In this document: positions 36,030 through 48,700 of the stretch, piece by piece
Position numbering within the stretch: the first letter of the stretch is position 1
Layout of the letters: each line of letters starts with the position of its first letter
NCBI RefSeq assembly: GCF_016920785.2
Contig: NW_024609835.1
Span: 84,540,243-84,604,242, forward strand
DNA: 64,000 nucleotides
Direction: 5' to 3'
DNA from: Ixodes scapularis
Taxonomy: Eukaryota; Arthropoda; Arachnida; Ixodida; Ixodidae
Notes under the pieces: generated by a model
Databases searched by the model: none
Seen by the model: the letters and a program-made list of their open reading frames with translations, nothing else
What the model was told of the DNA's origin: nothing
Translations under genes and position numbers: made by a program

Positions 36030-36210
36030 CGTTTGCGCGGGCCGAGCGGGCTGGCGCACACCAGCTGGGTACACGTGGAGCAAACAAGGTCAAACAGCAA
36101 AGCTGCAGAACCCCCCACCCCCCCCCCCCCCTTCCCCAAATATTGATCCGGATGAGCATCGATCATACCGGCGTAAGGTCGTGTACCACTTCTGCGTTTG
36201 TACCGGTTGT
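36030..36210 (+). mobile_element. tRNA-like SINE, second family, copy 1
   Basis: GGGCCGAGCGGGCTGGCGCA resembles the tRNA A-box region and continues CACCAGCTGGGTACACGTG. After a C-run come ATTGATCCGGATGAGCAT and ATACCGGCGTAAGGTCGTGT. The same order is present at 62655-63045. Confidence 0.65.
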
Positions 36211-36249
36211 ACCATCTAAAACTGAAAACACCCCCCCCCCCTCTCCCCT

Positions 36250-36276
36250 CACACACGCACACACACACACACACAC
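36250..36276. repeat. (CA)n microsatellite
   Basis: This CA dinucleotide run follows a C-run and has a single G interruption. Confidence 0.9.
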
Positions 36277-36582
36277 CGCATATCGAAACCAACCTTGCAC
36301 GAAACTGATACGTAGTTTGGGCCGAGGTTTCAGATAGAAACTATTGTTGGTTAAAACATCCATATAATTTATATTTATTTATTTGATCACGTTAGCTGCA
36401 AAAAGAAACAAAAAAAAAATGCTCAAAACGCCTCCGCATTTTTTTTTTTTTTTAAACACAGAAGTGTTTCATAGTCGTTCGTCGATCCAACGTCAATCCA
36501 ATCCGGCCGGCCAGCCGCCATTTGCTTTCGTGTTTTCCGCGTGCGTGATAGCAAAGCCGCCTGTAGTCTCCGGCATTTTGTC

Positions 36583-36748
36583 ATGGTGGGCTACGGGCTT
36601 GTGTCTTTCGAAAAAGAACACTCTTATGATGTGCTCAAAATGGACTTCATCAGTAGCCCGTCCGGCGAATACCCCACTGAAGGGGAAAAAGTACAAGTTC
36701 GCTGGCGGGACAAAGGCACCTTCGAAGCAACTTTAATCGCCACATCAG
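36583..36748 (+). CDS. BEN gene exon 1 (start codon)
   Basis: The ATG at 36583 is preceded by GC-rich sequence (CCGGCCGGCCAGCCGCCATT at about 36501) and starts MVGYGLVSFEKE. The frame is open further upstream without another ATG. The donor is CAG|GTAAGC after 36748, leaving one base (phase 1). The peptide ends VRWRDKGTFEATLIATS. Confidence 0.78.
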
Positions 36749-39700
36749 GTAAGCTCTGAGAGTCATAGTGAGTGTTGAAATGCCTCTTCTCATCGCTGAG
36801 AGTCCGTTGGTGGCTAGTACTAGCAGTTGCAGGTAGCGTTTATTGCGGTCCAAAGTGCAAAGCGCAACATCGTCGTTCGTCAAGCTCAGCGTAGGTACAG
36901 TCGGGGACAAAAGTCTCCAGGACGTGCGAGCTGCGGCTAAAACGCATCGCTCTGACATCTGCCGGCGGGTGGCCTGGTTTCGAGATCACACAAAAGCGCA
37001 TGCGCGTCCTCCTCTGCCTGCAAACATGTCTGTTTTCCCGCTGTTCTGCGGCACAGCGCCTAACTCGAAATCGGGCGCGTGGTACCGCCTCGGTGATAGC
37101 GCTGGCGGCTGACGAGCGTCTGCTACACATTCCGAAACTCGAGATGCCGCCTGGGGCATTTCGCCGCATTTCGCCGCATTTCGCCGCGTCAGCGCACCTT
37201 GCTTTATAACCAGTTGAGCTTATCGCTCAGTTGAGATGCCGTGACTTCTTGCTTGATAGGTGCCATGTCAGTAAGCGCTATCTCCGAGGCGGTACCACGC
37301 GCCCGATTCCGAGTTAGGCGCCGCGCCGCAGAAGAGCGGGAAAGCGCACATGTTGGCAGGCACAGTAGGATGCGCATGCGCTTTTCTGTGATCTCGAAAC
37401 CAGGCGACCCACCGGCAGATGGCAGAGCAATGCGTTTCAGTCGCAGCTCGCGTGTCCTGGAGACTTTTGTCGCCGACTGTACATACAAGCGTACTGCTAG
37501 GCTACAGTCGCCTTTAGCACGAACCCTACGCCACAGGGAGTCATGCTCGTAGCCGCCCTTTTGAGCACGCTTTTCCTTCAATTTATGGATACAATACCTC
37601 GTGACAGAGACGACATCCCAGGGCTCTGCAGAACTATCACCCAAGTGTTAGTATAGATGTGTGTGTTTGTCTTCTTTTTTTCTTCTGTAATATAGCGCCA
37701 CCCTGTTGGTGCCAGGCACACTAGTCGTGTAGGGGTGCAAAGCCTTTCCCTGCTCACTGGCACGTTGAGCGGCACCGTAAATTAGGAGCAATAAATACTA
37801 TCGCTGTATTCACTGGGTGCCATATTGGTGCTTTATGTTCACACCGAGTGCTCAGAAAAAATATCCTTATTTTCCCCAAAGGACGATAATTTAGGTGGTG
37901 TGTAATGCACATGTTGGAAACATCGGTTGAGTCGATAGCCATTTGCAACGAGTGCCATGGTAAACTGTGCCACGCTCGGCTGTAGCAATTTCTATGTATA
38001 CAAACAATAATTTCATCGGCATGCCCTGTGACAGAGTAGCCGTCAAGTTAGAGAAAGTATGAGTGGAAGGGAAGGGATGCGGCCTTGCATTACTGAGTTT
38101 GCCGGACGCATTTTATAGCAGCGAATGACGGCACTTTTCTACCATTGTTTACATTTGTGCATGACTTTGCATCACCTTTGCCTGTTCGTGATGTAGATGC
38201 CCTTTGCCTTTCGTATCATCACTCTCTTTCCATGCTTTGAATGCGCTTTTGGTGCTCCCTGCCAAGTAAGGGCAAGAGTGTTGTGCAGGGAGCCCGGCCA
38301 GACGAGGATCGGTCAGCGCAGATGTGTGTACGCTCGCCGCGACCAGGACATCGGCTTGTGCCGTCCGCGGCAGGGTAACCTTTGCAAGGAGTGAAAGTAT
38401 GCAGGCAAGCTGGTTAGGAAACATCATAATATAAACCCTGAGACAACTAGAGTCGTCTTGTCCGTGATTTTATTTTTTCTTATCTCAGGGTTTAGATTAC
38501 GACGGTAACCTTGAGTTGTTTACCAGTACTTCGCAATATCGTAGCAGTTTTACTAGAAGCGGCTCCTATAGCCGCTCACCAAATTTTGGGGCACGCAAGG
38601 AGAATTCTTTTGCCAAAACACGACGACACTCTGTGTCAAAACTTCGTCGGTGGCATATCGAAACTATGCTCGTAGCACAATCGCACCAACGCCGAAAAAT
38701 TCCACACTTACTGGCTAAAGGTCGTCATTGTGAGCTCAGCATGTTTTTCCAAATTCACATGTGAAAGACAAGATACTTTTGTTGAAAATATGGTGTATGT
38801 TAGTGCACGTCTGGTCAATTAGCGGCATCCTACATCTTGGTAAGTATGCAGACAAGCGGTGTGAAGTCAGCCACCGGTATGATGCAGGGCCCCATCCTTC
38901 CCTAGTGCTACGACATGTGCAAGGCATGTATGGCGACCACTGAACACCACCTAGCATGCCTTGCACTTGACATCATGCTAGGGAATGATAGGACACCTCA
39001 CCATGCTGGTGGTCGACTTCACATTGCATGTATGCACTTATCAAGGTGTCGAATGCTGCTGACTGCCCGGACATTTGCTGACAGGCACCATATTTTCAAC
39101 AAAGGTATCTAGTTTTTGACGTGTGAACCTGGAAAAACGTGCTTAGTTTATGATGAGAATGTTCAGCTAGTACATAGGGAATTTTTCATCATTGGTGCGA
39201 TTGCGCTATGTGCAGAGTTTCGATGTGCCACCGACAATGTTTTAACACAAAGGGTTGTCATTTTGGCAAAGAAAAGCTTCATTATGTAGTTCAAGACAAA
39301 TAAATCACTGAAATCCCATAATTATTTGACAAGTGACCTGAAAGGGGCACTGACACCCCAAAGGTCGTATTTATTTTTATTGTCTAAAACGATGCAAGTT
39401 GCAGCCATAGACACGCAAAAAAAACCGCATCGCGAAAAAAAATTTTCTCGCGCGCACGCGGTGCCTTTTTATTTTTGGCGTTTGATTTTCCCGCCTCTCG
39501 CCTCCTCGCTTCTTTTGATCGGTGACGTCAAAAATCAGGAAATTTAGAAGCTTTGTAGGCGGCATCTTTATAACATTTAATGACGGCAATCCTGAAACAT
39601 GTTTTTTAACGCAATTGCGAACGCACTACGGCCCTTCTTTTTGAAATACCAAAAATCGGGAGTTCGTTGTGGTGCCGTCTCCTGGATTTGTATCCTCCAA

Positions 39701-42700
39701 CGGAAAACAGGCGACACCGCTCAAAACCGGTCCGCCGCAACGCCTGCGCTGGCTCCTTTCCTCCTCGCTTTGGGTCGCCATGGCAACAGCAGGGAGTGGT
39801 GACAGGAAAGTGGACTCTCAGGTCTCTGCAATTTTTGACGTCAAGGCACCGGCGCCGATCGCGCGGGAACTTCGAATTCGGCATTGGGAAATTGTTTTTT
39901 TACTTCACAAATACTGAATTCCCAAATTTCAAATTTTGAGGGTAATGTCCCGGCATCGTTTTCGACCGTTTCGGATAATAAAAAAAAATATGATTTTGAT
40001 GTGTCAGTGCCCCTTGAAGAGTCACCACTAAAAGCTCTTCAAAATAAAGTACTGAACTTCTTCCGATTTTGTGAAGTACTCGTAAACAGTGCAAGGGTTG
40101 CTGTTGCTGGGGATGTCCCAGTGACTGTCTCGGCGAGCGAGCACTCGCAAACTGCCGGGCTCGCGACGCGACACGCTCGCCTATATTTGGCCCCATACTT
40201 ACTGATGCACTTAAAGCATGCATACGGTATGATGGAGTGAAAGGCAAAGGGCATCCACATCACAAACAGGTAAAGCTGATGCAGAGGCATTCACAAACAT
40301 AAACAATGCGAGAAAAGTGCCATCGATCAATCACTGCCGCGAAATCTGTTCCGCGAAATCAGTAATGTGTGGCCGCATCCCTTCTCTGCCACTCATACTT
40401 TCTCAAACCTGTCAACTACGTTGACACAGGGCCTGGCGATGAACCGATTGCCGTGATACATAGCAATTGCTGCAGCTGAACGTGACGGAGTTTACCCTAG
40501 CTCGCACTGCAAATGGCCATTGACTCAATCACCAGCATGGTGGTTGGCAGTGTTTGACGTCATTGTGTGATGTAAGTGCGAGGCATGTGTAGGGCTATTC
40601 CACAAAATGCATTCGCACTTCCGGTAAGCCGAGTTCTGTCACATTGATGAATAGTGTCCCCCATTTTCTCCATTAGTTTGCGTGCAGAGGCTTAGTTATT
40701 GACATTGTTATTGGTGTTGGTGAAACGCACAGGCATGGCGAGTGGCTCTGTTGATGACAGAACTCTGTATGTACAACCAGGGACATATTTTGGGCACACA
40801 CCCGTGCCGGTTCTTTCTGTTTCGGAGTCACGTCGCCAGCATCTATCGGAGGCATTTTGGCTGCTGACAGGTCGATTTTTCTATGGTCTACTCATCTTAA
40901 AGGGCCCATGAAATGAATTTTCGTCTGGGATAAATGAATTTAGATTTTACTATTAGCGTATCGTTTAGTGGGGCCAAAAGAAAGAAGGCAGAATGTCAAA
41001 AGCCTGATTTTTGGTACGAAAATTTAAAAACACAGCGGATTATTTCGTACCTCCTTCCCTTCGTAAGCTTTTTCACTGTGATACATCCGCGGTACCCAAA
41101 GTGCGTCACCGGGCCCAAATGCACGTCACACGATACCGGACCTCACTTATTCCCTTCACCCCTAAGCCAACAGTGCGGTGGAAGCTATGCGCTTGCCGGA
41201 CCAATCAGCTGCCTCCTTTTTATCACCTGACCTCATTCTCTGCTCGTGGGTATGCACGAGGGAGCGTGATCGCGATCATAATGCAGTTTATAAAATTTGA
41301 ATGCAATATCATACTGTTTTGTTTCTTCAGCTGTGAGAGAGGTGATGTGATAAATGATCTTTACATTTCACGGATGAAGAAAGAGTAAAACAATTAAAAC
41401 AGGGACAACAAAACCACATCTTTCATACTGTTCCCTGCTTTAATTGTTTTATTCTTTCTTCATTCATGACTTAAACCAACACACTCTTCTACCAAGCATA
41501 CATTTCACATTTACTGTTGCTCTTTAACCCTGCATAGACCTAACTTTGTCTGACATTGGGATTGAAAGTAGCATAATTTTTGTCTGGTAAACTATATGAA
41601 CATTGTTTATTTCAGAGGACGAGCACCAGCTCATCGATGAGATGGAAGATATCATTGCTCGCCAAAACCAGATGGCCATGGCAGCATCAAAGAAAAGTGT
41701 ATGATATATTTTACATTCAGTGAGACTATCTATTGCTCAGCTGCCGAAATTAAGAGCTTGCAGCTTGCAGTTTGCTGGATTGCTAGACAGAGTGGACCTA
41801 GTGCATGTACCTGATGATTCTCTTGCATAATACTTCTCTCTTTTAGAAAGAAAGGGTGCAACAAAAAAGGCAGGGTCAGCAGCTGCTGTCCACCATAGAA
41901 GCACAACAAACGAACCTGAGGAAAGAGAACACGGAACTAAAAAAAGAGGTGGCAGAGCTGCGTGCTGAGTTGAAGAACCATCGAAGTAAGCTTTTATAGT
42001 TTTCACAAGTTCGTTCAATTCAACCTTGTTAAAACCATCCTTCAAAGGATAGACCGATCTCACCGGCTAGTTTGGTTATTCCATTGCTGTCACAATGCAT
42101 CGAGGAAACTTCAGTCTTTTTGCACGTGCGACAACCTTGTTGGAGCTCTGCGTGTGCAGAGCCTGAGACGGCTCGTGCTGTCTCGGGCTCTGGCACCTGC
42201 CGCCTGTGAACTGAAGTTATGGCGGCTTCACACATGTGCCCAATGCTTAGTGAGATTGGTCTATTAGGCATGCTTTTTCTTCACATAGTTGAAACAAATG
42301 TTTCAACCCCCTTATTTTGGTAGAATCTTGACCTGTTAAACAAGCCAACCCTTATTTTGGTAGAATCTTGACCTGCTAAACAAGCCAACCCTGAACAACA
42401 TTTGTGATCCTGGAGGCCAAAGGAAGAATATTTAAGTGTTTATCCTCAAATACAGGACTGCTTCAGTTTCTCTTTAAGTATGAGCGTTGAAAGAAGAAAA
42501 TTTAGCTTGAGAAACAAGGGCCATGCTGATGCAGCCATTAGTACCGAAGCCATACTTACTATGGCACCATCTGTTCTAGTAACAGAATAGTATCACTTAA
42601 AAAATGCTCAAGAATAATTGCCTGACACCTCTTTTCTCCCTACTGTGCCTTATACTCTGATTTATTTTGTTTAAATGTTTACATATGTTTTTTTGGTTTT

Positions 42701-45700
42701 TGATTTTTATATTAGAGCTTGGAGCCTACCTGAAGACAGCGGAAAAGCTGGTGAGACACCTCAAATGCCGGAACTGTGGCAGCAAGGTTCCTGTCCTGAA
42801 TGAAGAAAAGAACCCCTCTGGTGATGAGGTAACTGCAAGTTGATTTCTGCCTACTTTGAATAGACAAGAGTTATACCCTGGTTACACAGGAAGCGTTAAC
42901 TGTACAATAAGAGTCGGAGATTGGCGGCTGAAGGCACAGCATATCATGCTATTGTTAAACACTGAAGTGCCTGATCTTGTGTATCAAATTCTCATTGAGC
43001 AAACTTAGCTGAGTGAAAAGTTAGAAATCAATAACCTGGAAGTACCTACTCACGGCATCCGTCTGTTAAGGAAGTGCGTCTGATCGGTGCAACAGACAGA
43101 GATGGCAGCTCTTCCTGTATCAGAGAATACAGAGCCTAGATCTGTAAGGAGATGCGGCTGAAAGCTTGGAGAGTATTTGCAATGTAAGGACGCCTTTTGT
43201 GCAGATTGGTTGCAAGTGCGCAAGCGTTGCATCAGTGCGTGGGTAGGGGGAAAGGCAGAGACGCTTGCGGACGACAGACACTTTCGGCTCCTCCTTGCAG
43301 CTTGTAATAAGAGCTGCAAGGAGGCCGTTGTTCCATGTTGTGTGCTGCACCGGCCGCCACCGGAGTTTTGTTTTAGTGTTCTTTTACGTTCCGCGTTGAA
43401 ATTGTGTGTTTTCTCTAGGTCTTTTCATTATTTTAGGCTTTCATTTAATCATTTCATATCTAAATTTCAACATAGCTTTTGTATTTCCTTATTTATGAAA
43501 TGGAATCGGACAGCGAATGGATTGACGATACAAGATTATGCTTCAGAAACCATGCATGTAAGTTCACATTATTTTGTTTTTTTTTCTTTTTTTTTTGCTA
43601 ATAAAGGGAGGTCAGCACCATTGCGACATATAGAAATTTCAACTGACGCAGTAAGGCTATCGCAGTCGCGCTTCTCGCTGCATGTGCGCGCTTTGACATT
43701 GTTTCCGTTAGTAAAAGTCGAACCGCATGTAAACGCTTTAGCGAGCAACAAGACGAGCGACAACGACGAGAGTCAGCGACGAAGATTTCTCACCATCGCT
43801 CGGTTTTTGGATTTCTAAAAAACGTCACTCACCGTCTTGGTCGCTTGCTTCCGTCGCTTTCATGCAGTTCGCGTCGTCGCGAGACTGACCGAGCGACAGC
43901 GAAGCTGGTCGCTCGCCAAATTGCTTATGTTCATACCTAATTAATTTCGATGCACACAGCACTTAACCATTGGCGCCTCGATATTAAGTATAAACCGCAT
44001 GCAAGCGATTTGGCGAGCAACGAGACAAGCGACAGTGACCCACTTCTCTGTCGCTCGGTCAGTCGCACGACGAGGCAAACCGCATGAAAGCGACGGGAGC
44101 AAGCGACCAAGACGGTGAGCGATGTTTTCTAGAAATCTAAAAACCGAGCGACGCAACGGGCGACAGTGAGAAATCTTTGTCACTGACTGTCGCCGTTGTC
44201 GCCGTCGCTCGCTAAAACGTGCACATGCAGCCACAAGCACGACTGCGATAGCCTTACTGCGTCAGTTGAAATTACCATATGTCGCAATGGTGTTGACTGC
44301 CCTTTATTAGCAACCAAAACCAAATAATGTTATGAACTTACATGCATGGTCTCTGAAGCATAGGCTATAATCTTGTATCGTTGATCCATTCGCTGTCCGA
44401 TTCCATTCCATAAATAAGAAAATACAGGAGCTATGTTGAAATATAGATGTCAAATGAATAAATAAAAGCCCGAAATATCACAAAGTGTTAAAGAAAACAC
44501 ACGATTTCAACGCGGAACGTAAAAGAACACGAAAACAAAGCTCCGGTGGTGGCCGGTGCTGCACACAACGCGGAGCAATGGCAAGAAACTGAAGGTCGGC
44601 TATGGCGGCAAGGTTTTATGAGAAGAGCGAGTTGGGCCGACTCACACTTTTCTGCACCAAACGACGAGGAGATGCCGACAAAAAGCGCTGTGTGTGGTTT
44701 GGCGACCTTCCCCTTTTCTCTTCTGTGAAAAAAGCACCTGCTAAATGCCATGATTACGCCTGCTGAAATGTGCGTAAATTCATTGAGAATAGACGCTTTC
44801 AGGGAGTCAGTTACTCGTGCTGCCACCAGTCGGCGTGCCCTCCGCGCACTTTCCAGGCCGCCATAGCCGACCTTCAGTTTCTCGCCGTTGCTCCGCCTTG
44901 TGTGCTGCACAGGCCACTACCAGAGCTTCGTTTTCGTCTTCTTTTACGTTCCGTGTTGAAATCTTGCATTTTTTTTAGGTCTTTTCGATATTTAGCACTT
45001 TCATTTAATCATTTGATATCTATATTTCGACATAGCTCTTGTATTTTATTATTTATGGAATGGAATCGGACAGCGAATGGATCGACAATACAAGATTATG
45101 AGGCTTCAGTGACCATGCAAGTTCATCCCATTCTTACGTTTTTGTCATTAATAAAGGGCAGTCAACACTATTGCGACATATGTAAATTTCAACTGACGCA
45201 GTAAGGCTATCGCAGTCGTGCTTCTCACTGCATGGGCGCGCTCGCTTCCGTAAAGCCGACCTGCATGTAAGCGATTTAGCGTGCGACGAGACGAGTCACG
45301 AGCGATGGAGATTTCTCACTATTGCCCATCACATCGCTCGGTTTTGGGATTTCTAGAAAATGTCGCTCACTGTCTTGGTCGCTTGCTCCGTCGCTTCCAT
45401 GCGGTTTGCCTCGTCGCGCGACTGACCGAGCGACAGCGAAGCGGGTCGCCGTCGCTTATCTCGTCGTTCGCCAAATCGCTTACGTGCGCTTTATACTCAA
45501 TTAATTTACAAGCACACAACATTGAACCATTGGAGCCTCGATATTAGGTGTGGAGAAAGCGTCAAGCGACTCCGATGTCTCGGATGGAATGTCTTTTAAT
45601 CACGCGCGCTCGCGACCACATCGGTGTTTGTGTATGGCGAATGGCGATAGTGCTGCGAGCTCAAAGAGGAAATAAAAAACAACGAAGTGGACCCCGACGG

Positions 45701-48700
45701 GGCCCCCCCATTAAGTATAAACTGCATGTAAGCGATTTGGCGAGCAACGAGACCAGCAACGGTGACCCGTTTCGCTGTCGCTCGGTCAGTCGCGTGACGA
45801 GGCAAACCGCATGGAAGCGACGGGAGCAAGCGACCGAGACGGTGAGCAACGTTTTTTAGAAATCCCAAAAACCGAGCGATGCTACAGGCAACAGTAAAAA
45901 ATCTCCGTCGCTCGTCGTTGACGCTCGTCATCGTTGCCACCGCTCGTCTCGTAACATGCTAAATCGCTTACATGCGGGTCGGCTTTACGGAAACGAGCGC
46001 GCACATGCAGCGAGAAGCACGACTGTGAGAGCCTTACTGCGTCAGTTGAAATTTGCATATGTCAAATGGTGTAGACTGCCCTTTATTAGCGAGGAAAACG
46101 TTAGAACGGGATGAACTTACATGGTCTCTGAAGACATAATCTTGTATCGTCGATCCATTCGCTGTACAATTCCATTTCATAAATACGAAAATACTAGAGC
46201 TGTGTTGAAATATAGATATCAAATGATGAAATTAAAGCCCGAAATATCGTACAGACCTAAAGAAAACACATAATTTCAACGCGGAACGTAAAAGAACACA
46301 AAAACAAAGCTCCGGTAGTGGCCTGTGCAGCATGCAATGTGGAGGAACGGTGAGAGACTGAAGGTCGGCTATGGCGGCAGGGTCACGTGACGTCAAGATG
46401 GCGGCGCCCATGAAATGTTTCCTGAAAGGGTCTATATGTCCTATGTGGGTCAGCCTTTACTTCTCACACCATCACTGCCGAGTTTGTCCACGATAGCGTC
46501 CCTTATCGCGTCTTTGGCAGCAGCAGCAGAGAATGTTTGCTTCGGCAGCTCTGGCTGTCTTTGACACATTCTCTCCCTTTAGGCAATGTTGAAGGCAAAT
46601 ACTGTGAACTTTATTTTTGAAGCCTTAATATTTGGCAAATTTTAAAAATTAGGGGTTTTGGGAATATTTGGCAAGCACAATATTTCGCAATGAAGAGTGG
46701 TAGTTTGTATTCTTTACCATAGGCTAATTAATTTGTGTGATCTGTTTTTCACAATATTTCTTGAAAAATAGGTCCTTGCAAAAATTAAGTCGTTTACAAT
46801 GCACTAGGAACGACTTGTTGCATCAAAAGGCGTCGGCTACCAGCAACGTTTGTGAGGTAGCCACCTTACTGAACTGCTTCAGCCTTGCATATTTTGTGTT
46901 ATTATGTTTCCCCCCTGACCTTTTATAGCAATTTCTCGGTTACTATGAACAACGGATCGCTCGGACAGAAAAGAAATGGGACACCTGAAGGCGACAGTAG
47001 CCAAATTTCAGAATAGCTCAAATGCCATGCTCAAATGAGGTATCCTCAGGGAGAGCTGTGTGTGTGTGTGTGCTTGTAGCTATGATAATTCTTTTTATTG
47101 CACGAGCTGTCACAATGAATCCTCATGCTCGCTAACGTGTCCTGACTTAATTCATTTTGAGTGTAGGGAGCACGCAGATAACGGACTGGTTTATAGACCG
47201 ACACGCTGTTTACAAACAAGCCCGCGTTTGCCCACAGCAGGTGTGGGCACTGCGCGTGCGCAGAAACCGAATTCACTTGAAGTGAAGCGTCTGCGCATGC
47301 GCAGTGCCATCGACAGCGCCACCGCAGCTGCGTGACGTCAGGGCCGCGTGTTGGTCTATATTATGTTTTTTTGTTGACAGCTGTATTTTTGCTGCACAAC
47401 AGTGAATCTCGTCCTATTTGAGAGGTTATCCATCACTCCTTTCTGCCTACGCAGTGCCGCAGAGCAATAAAAACGCATCTGGAAAGGTGCTGCATGGGCA
47501 CTACGGAGTACTGGCCTTTGCGACCGTATATCATGTAATGGCAGGCGCGGTCCCGCTGGCAGCAGCGCACATGGCCACCTTCAGCGGGTGCGCATAGTTT
47601 AGAATTGGCTCAGCTAGATGGCGTGGGATTGGGGAAAGGCTTGTTGCACAGTTACACGGCAGATAAAAGTGCAGATTATCCCCTAGCCATAGTTGGAATA
47701 ATTGAGCTTGGCGAGCTTAGTTTGGGCGTGTCACTAAACAGGCTATGCTTCAGAGTAACACTTCAGCCATCTTGGTGTTTAAAGGGCAACTCCGGTCAGT
47801 ACTTTCGAATTTTGGATTACGACTGTTTTCAGCTCAGGCAGTGTCCCTGAATAACAAGGTTTTGAGAGCGGTGCTGTTAAGGGCTACGTTCCCCAGGATC
47901 GTGCCCGGTACCAAAGAAATGTCGACACAAACCTCTGGACAGCTGCCGCCATCTACAAGCGACGGCAGCAACAGACAACCAGTCTGGTTGCCGCCATCGC
48001 TCATAGATTGCGGCAACCTTTCCAGCTTTCATTGAAGAAGGGATAGTTGGGCGAGTTGGTGGGAGTTCATCGTAGGAAACAACGCGCAAAACAGACGAGG
48101 ACGAAGAACACACATGATGAGTGCAGCGCTCGTCACCCGTGTTTCTTCTTCGTCCTCGTCTGTTTTGTGTGCTGTTTCCTACGCCCTTATCAGTTTCTGT
48201 TTGTACTCACGATGGGTTGGCGGCGTGCTTTTTCTTCGGGGAAAGAAGACCGGGTGCGGAAGAGGCGGCGACATACGCAGCAGTGCGAATGGGTCCGCAA
48301 AGCCGCTGTCGCCTCGACTTCCACTTCAGATTTCCTTGCGAAAGAAGAGCACATCGCTCGCCTCGAAATCCAATTACCTAATCACACCTTAATCCTTACA
48401 TTTATAAATGCTTAATTTCCACCGTAGTACAGCTTCGTCTTCCTTCTTCACAAAAGTAGAAAAGCTTTTTGATATTGCATTTAGTTTTATAGACATCAAG
48501 GGCTCAAAGTTTGCTTTCGGGTGTCTACGGCAAAACCGAAACTATCTGCTACCATCAGATGCGGTTGCGACATGACGATACTGTGGTGCTGCGGTACACT
48601 GTACATTCTGTTGATGGCAATGCAATTACCTAATGTCTGGTTTTTTCTCAACTTCATGCATTTGATACGTTTTGATGGGCTTTTTTTATGATCACTAAAT

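Larger units (their letters stand above)
37905..40555. repeat. Large inverted repeat in intron 1, arms about 480 bp
   Basis: 37905-38390 (continuing at about 38513) and about 40060-40555 are diverged reverse complements. Matches include GATAGCCATTTGCA / GCCATTTGCAGTG, AGAAAGTATGAGTGG, AAGGGATGCGGCC, GCACTTTTCT and GATGCCCTTTGCCTTTC. The interior holds a second palindrome (38560-39290) and a MITE (39336-40018), so three inverted structures are nested. Confidence 0.8.
36749..41615 (+). other. Intron 1 of the BEN gene
   Basis: This 4.87-kb intron begins GTAAGC and ends TTTATTTCAG. It contains a foldback (36890-37490), a 2.65-kb inverted repeat (37905-40555) with further elements nested in it, and a possible transposon start TTAAAGGGCCCATGAAATG at about 40899. 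Confidence 0.75.

Noticed and set aside
43177..43818. 213-codon plus-strand frame
   Set aside because: It starts in unique sequence and runs through most of a foldback arm; the other arms of the same family do not keep the frame.
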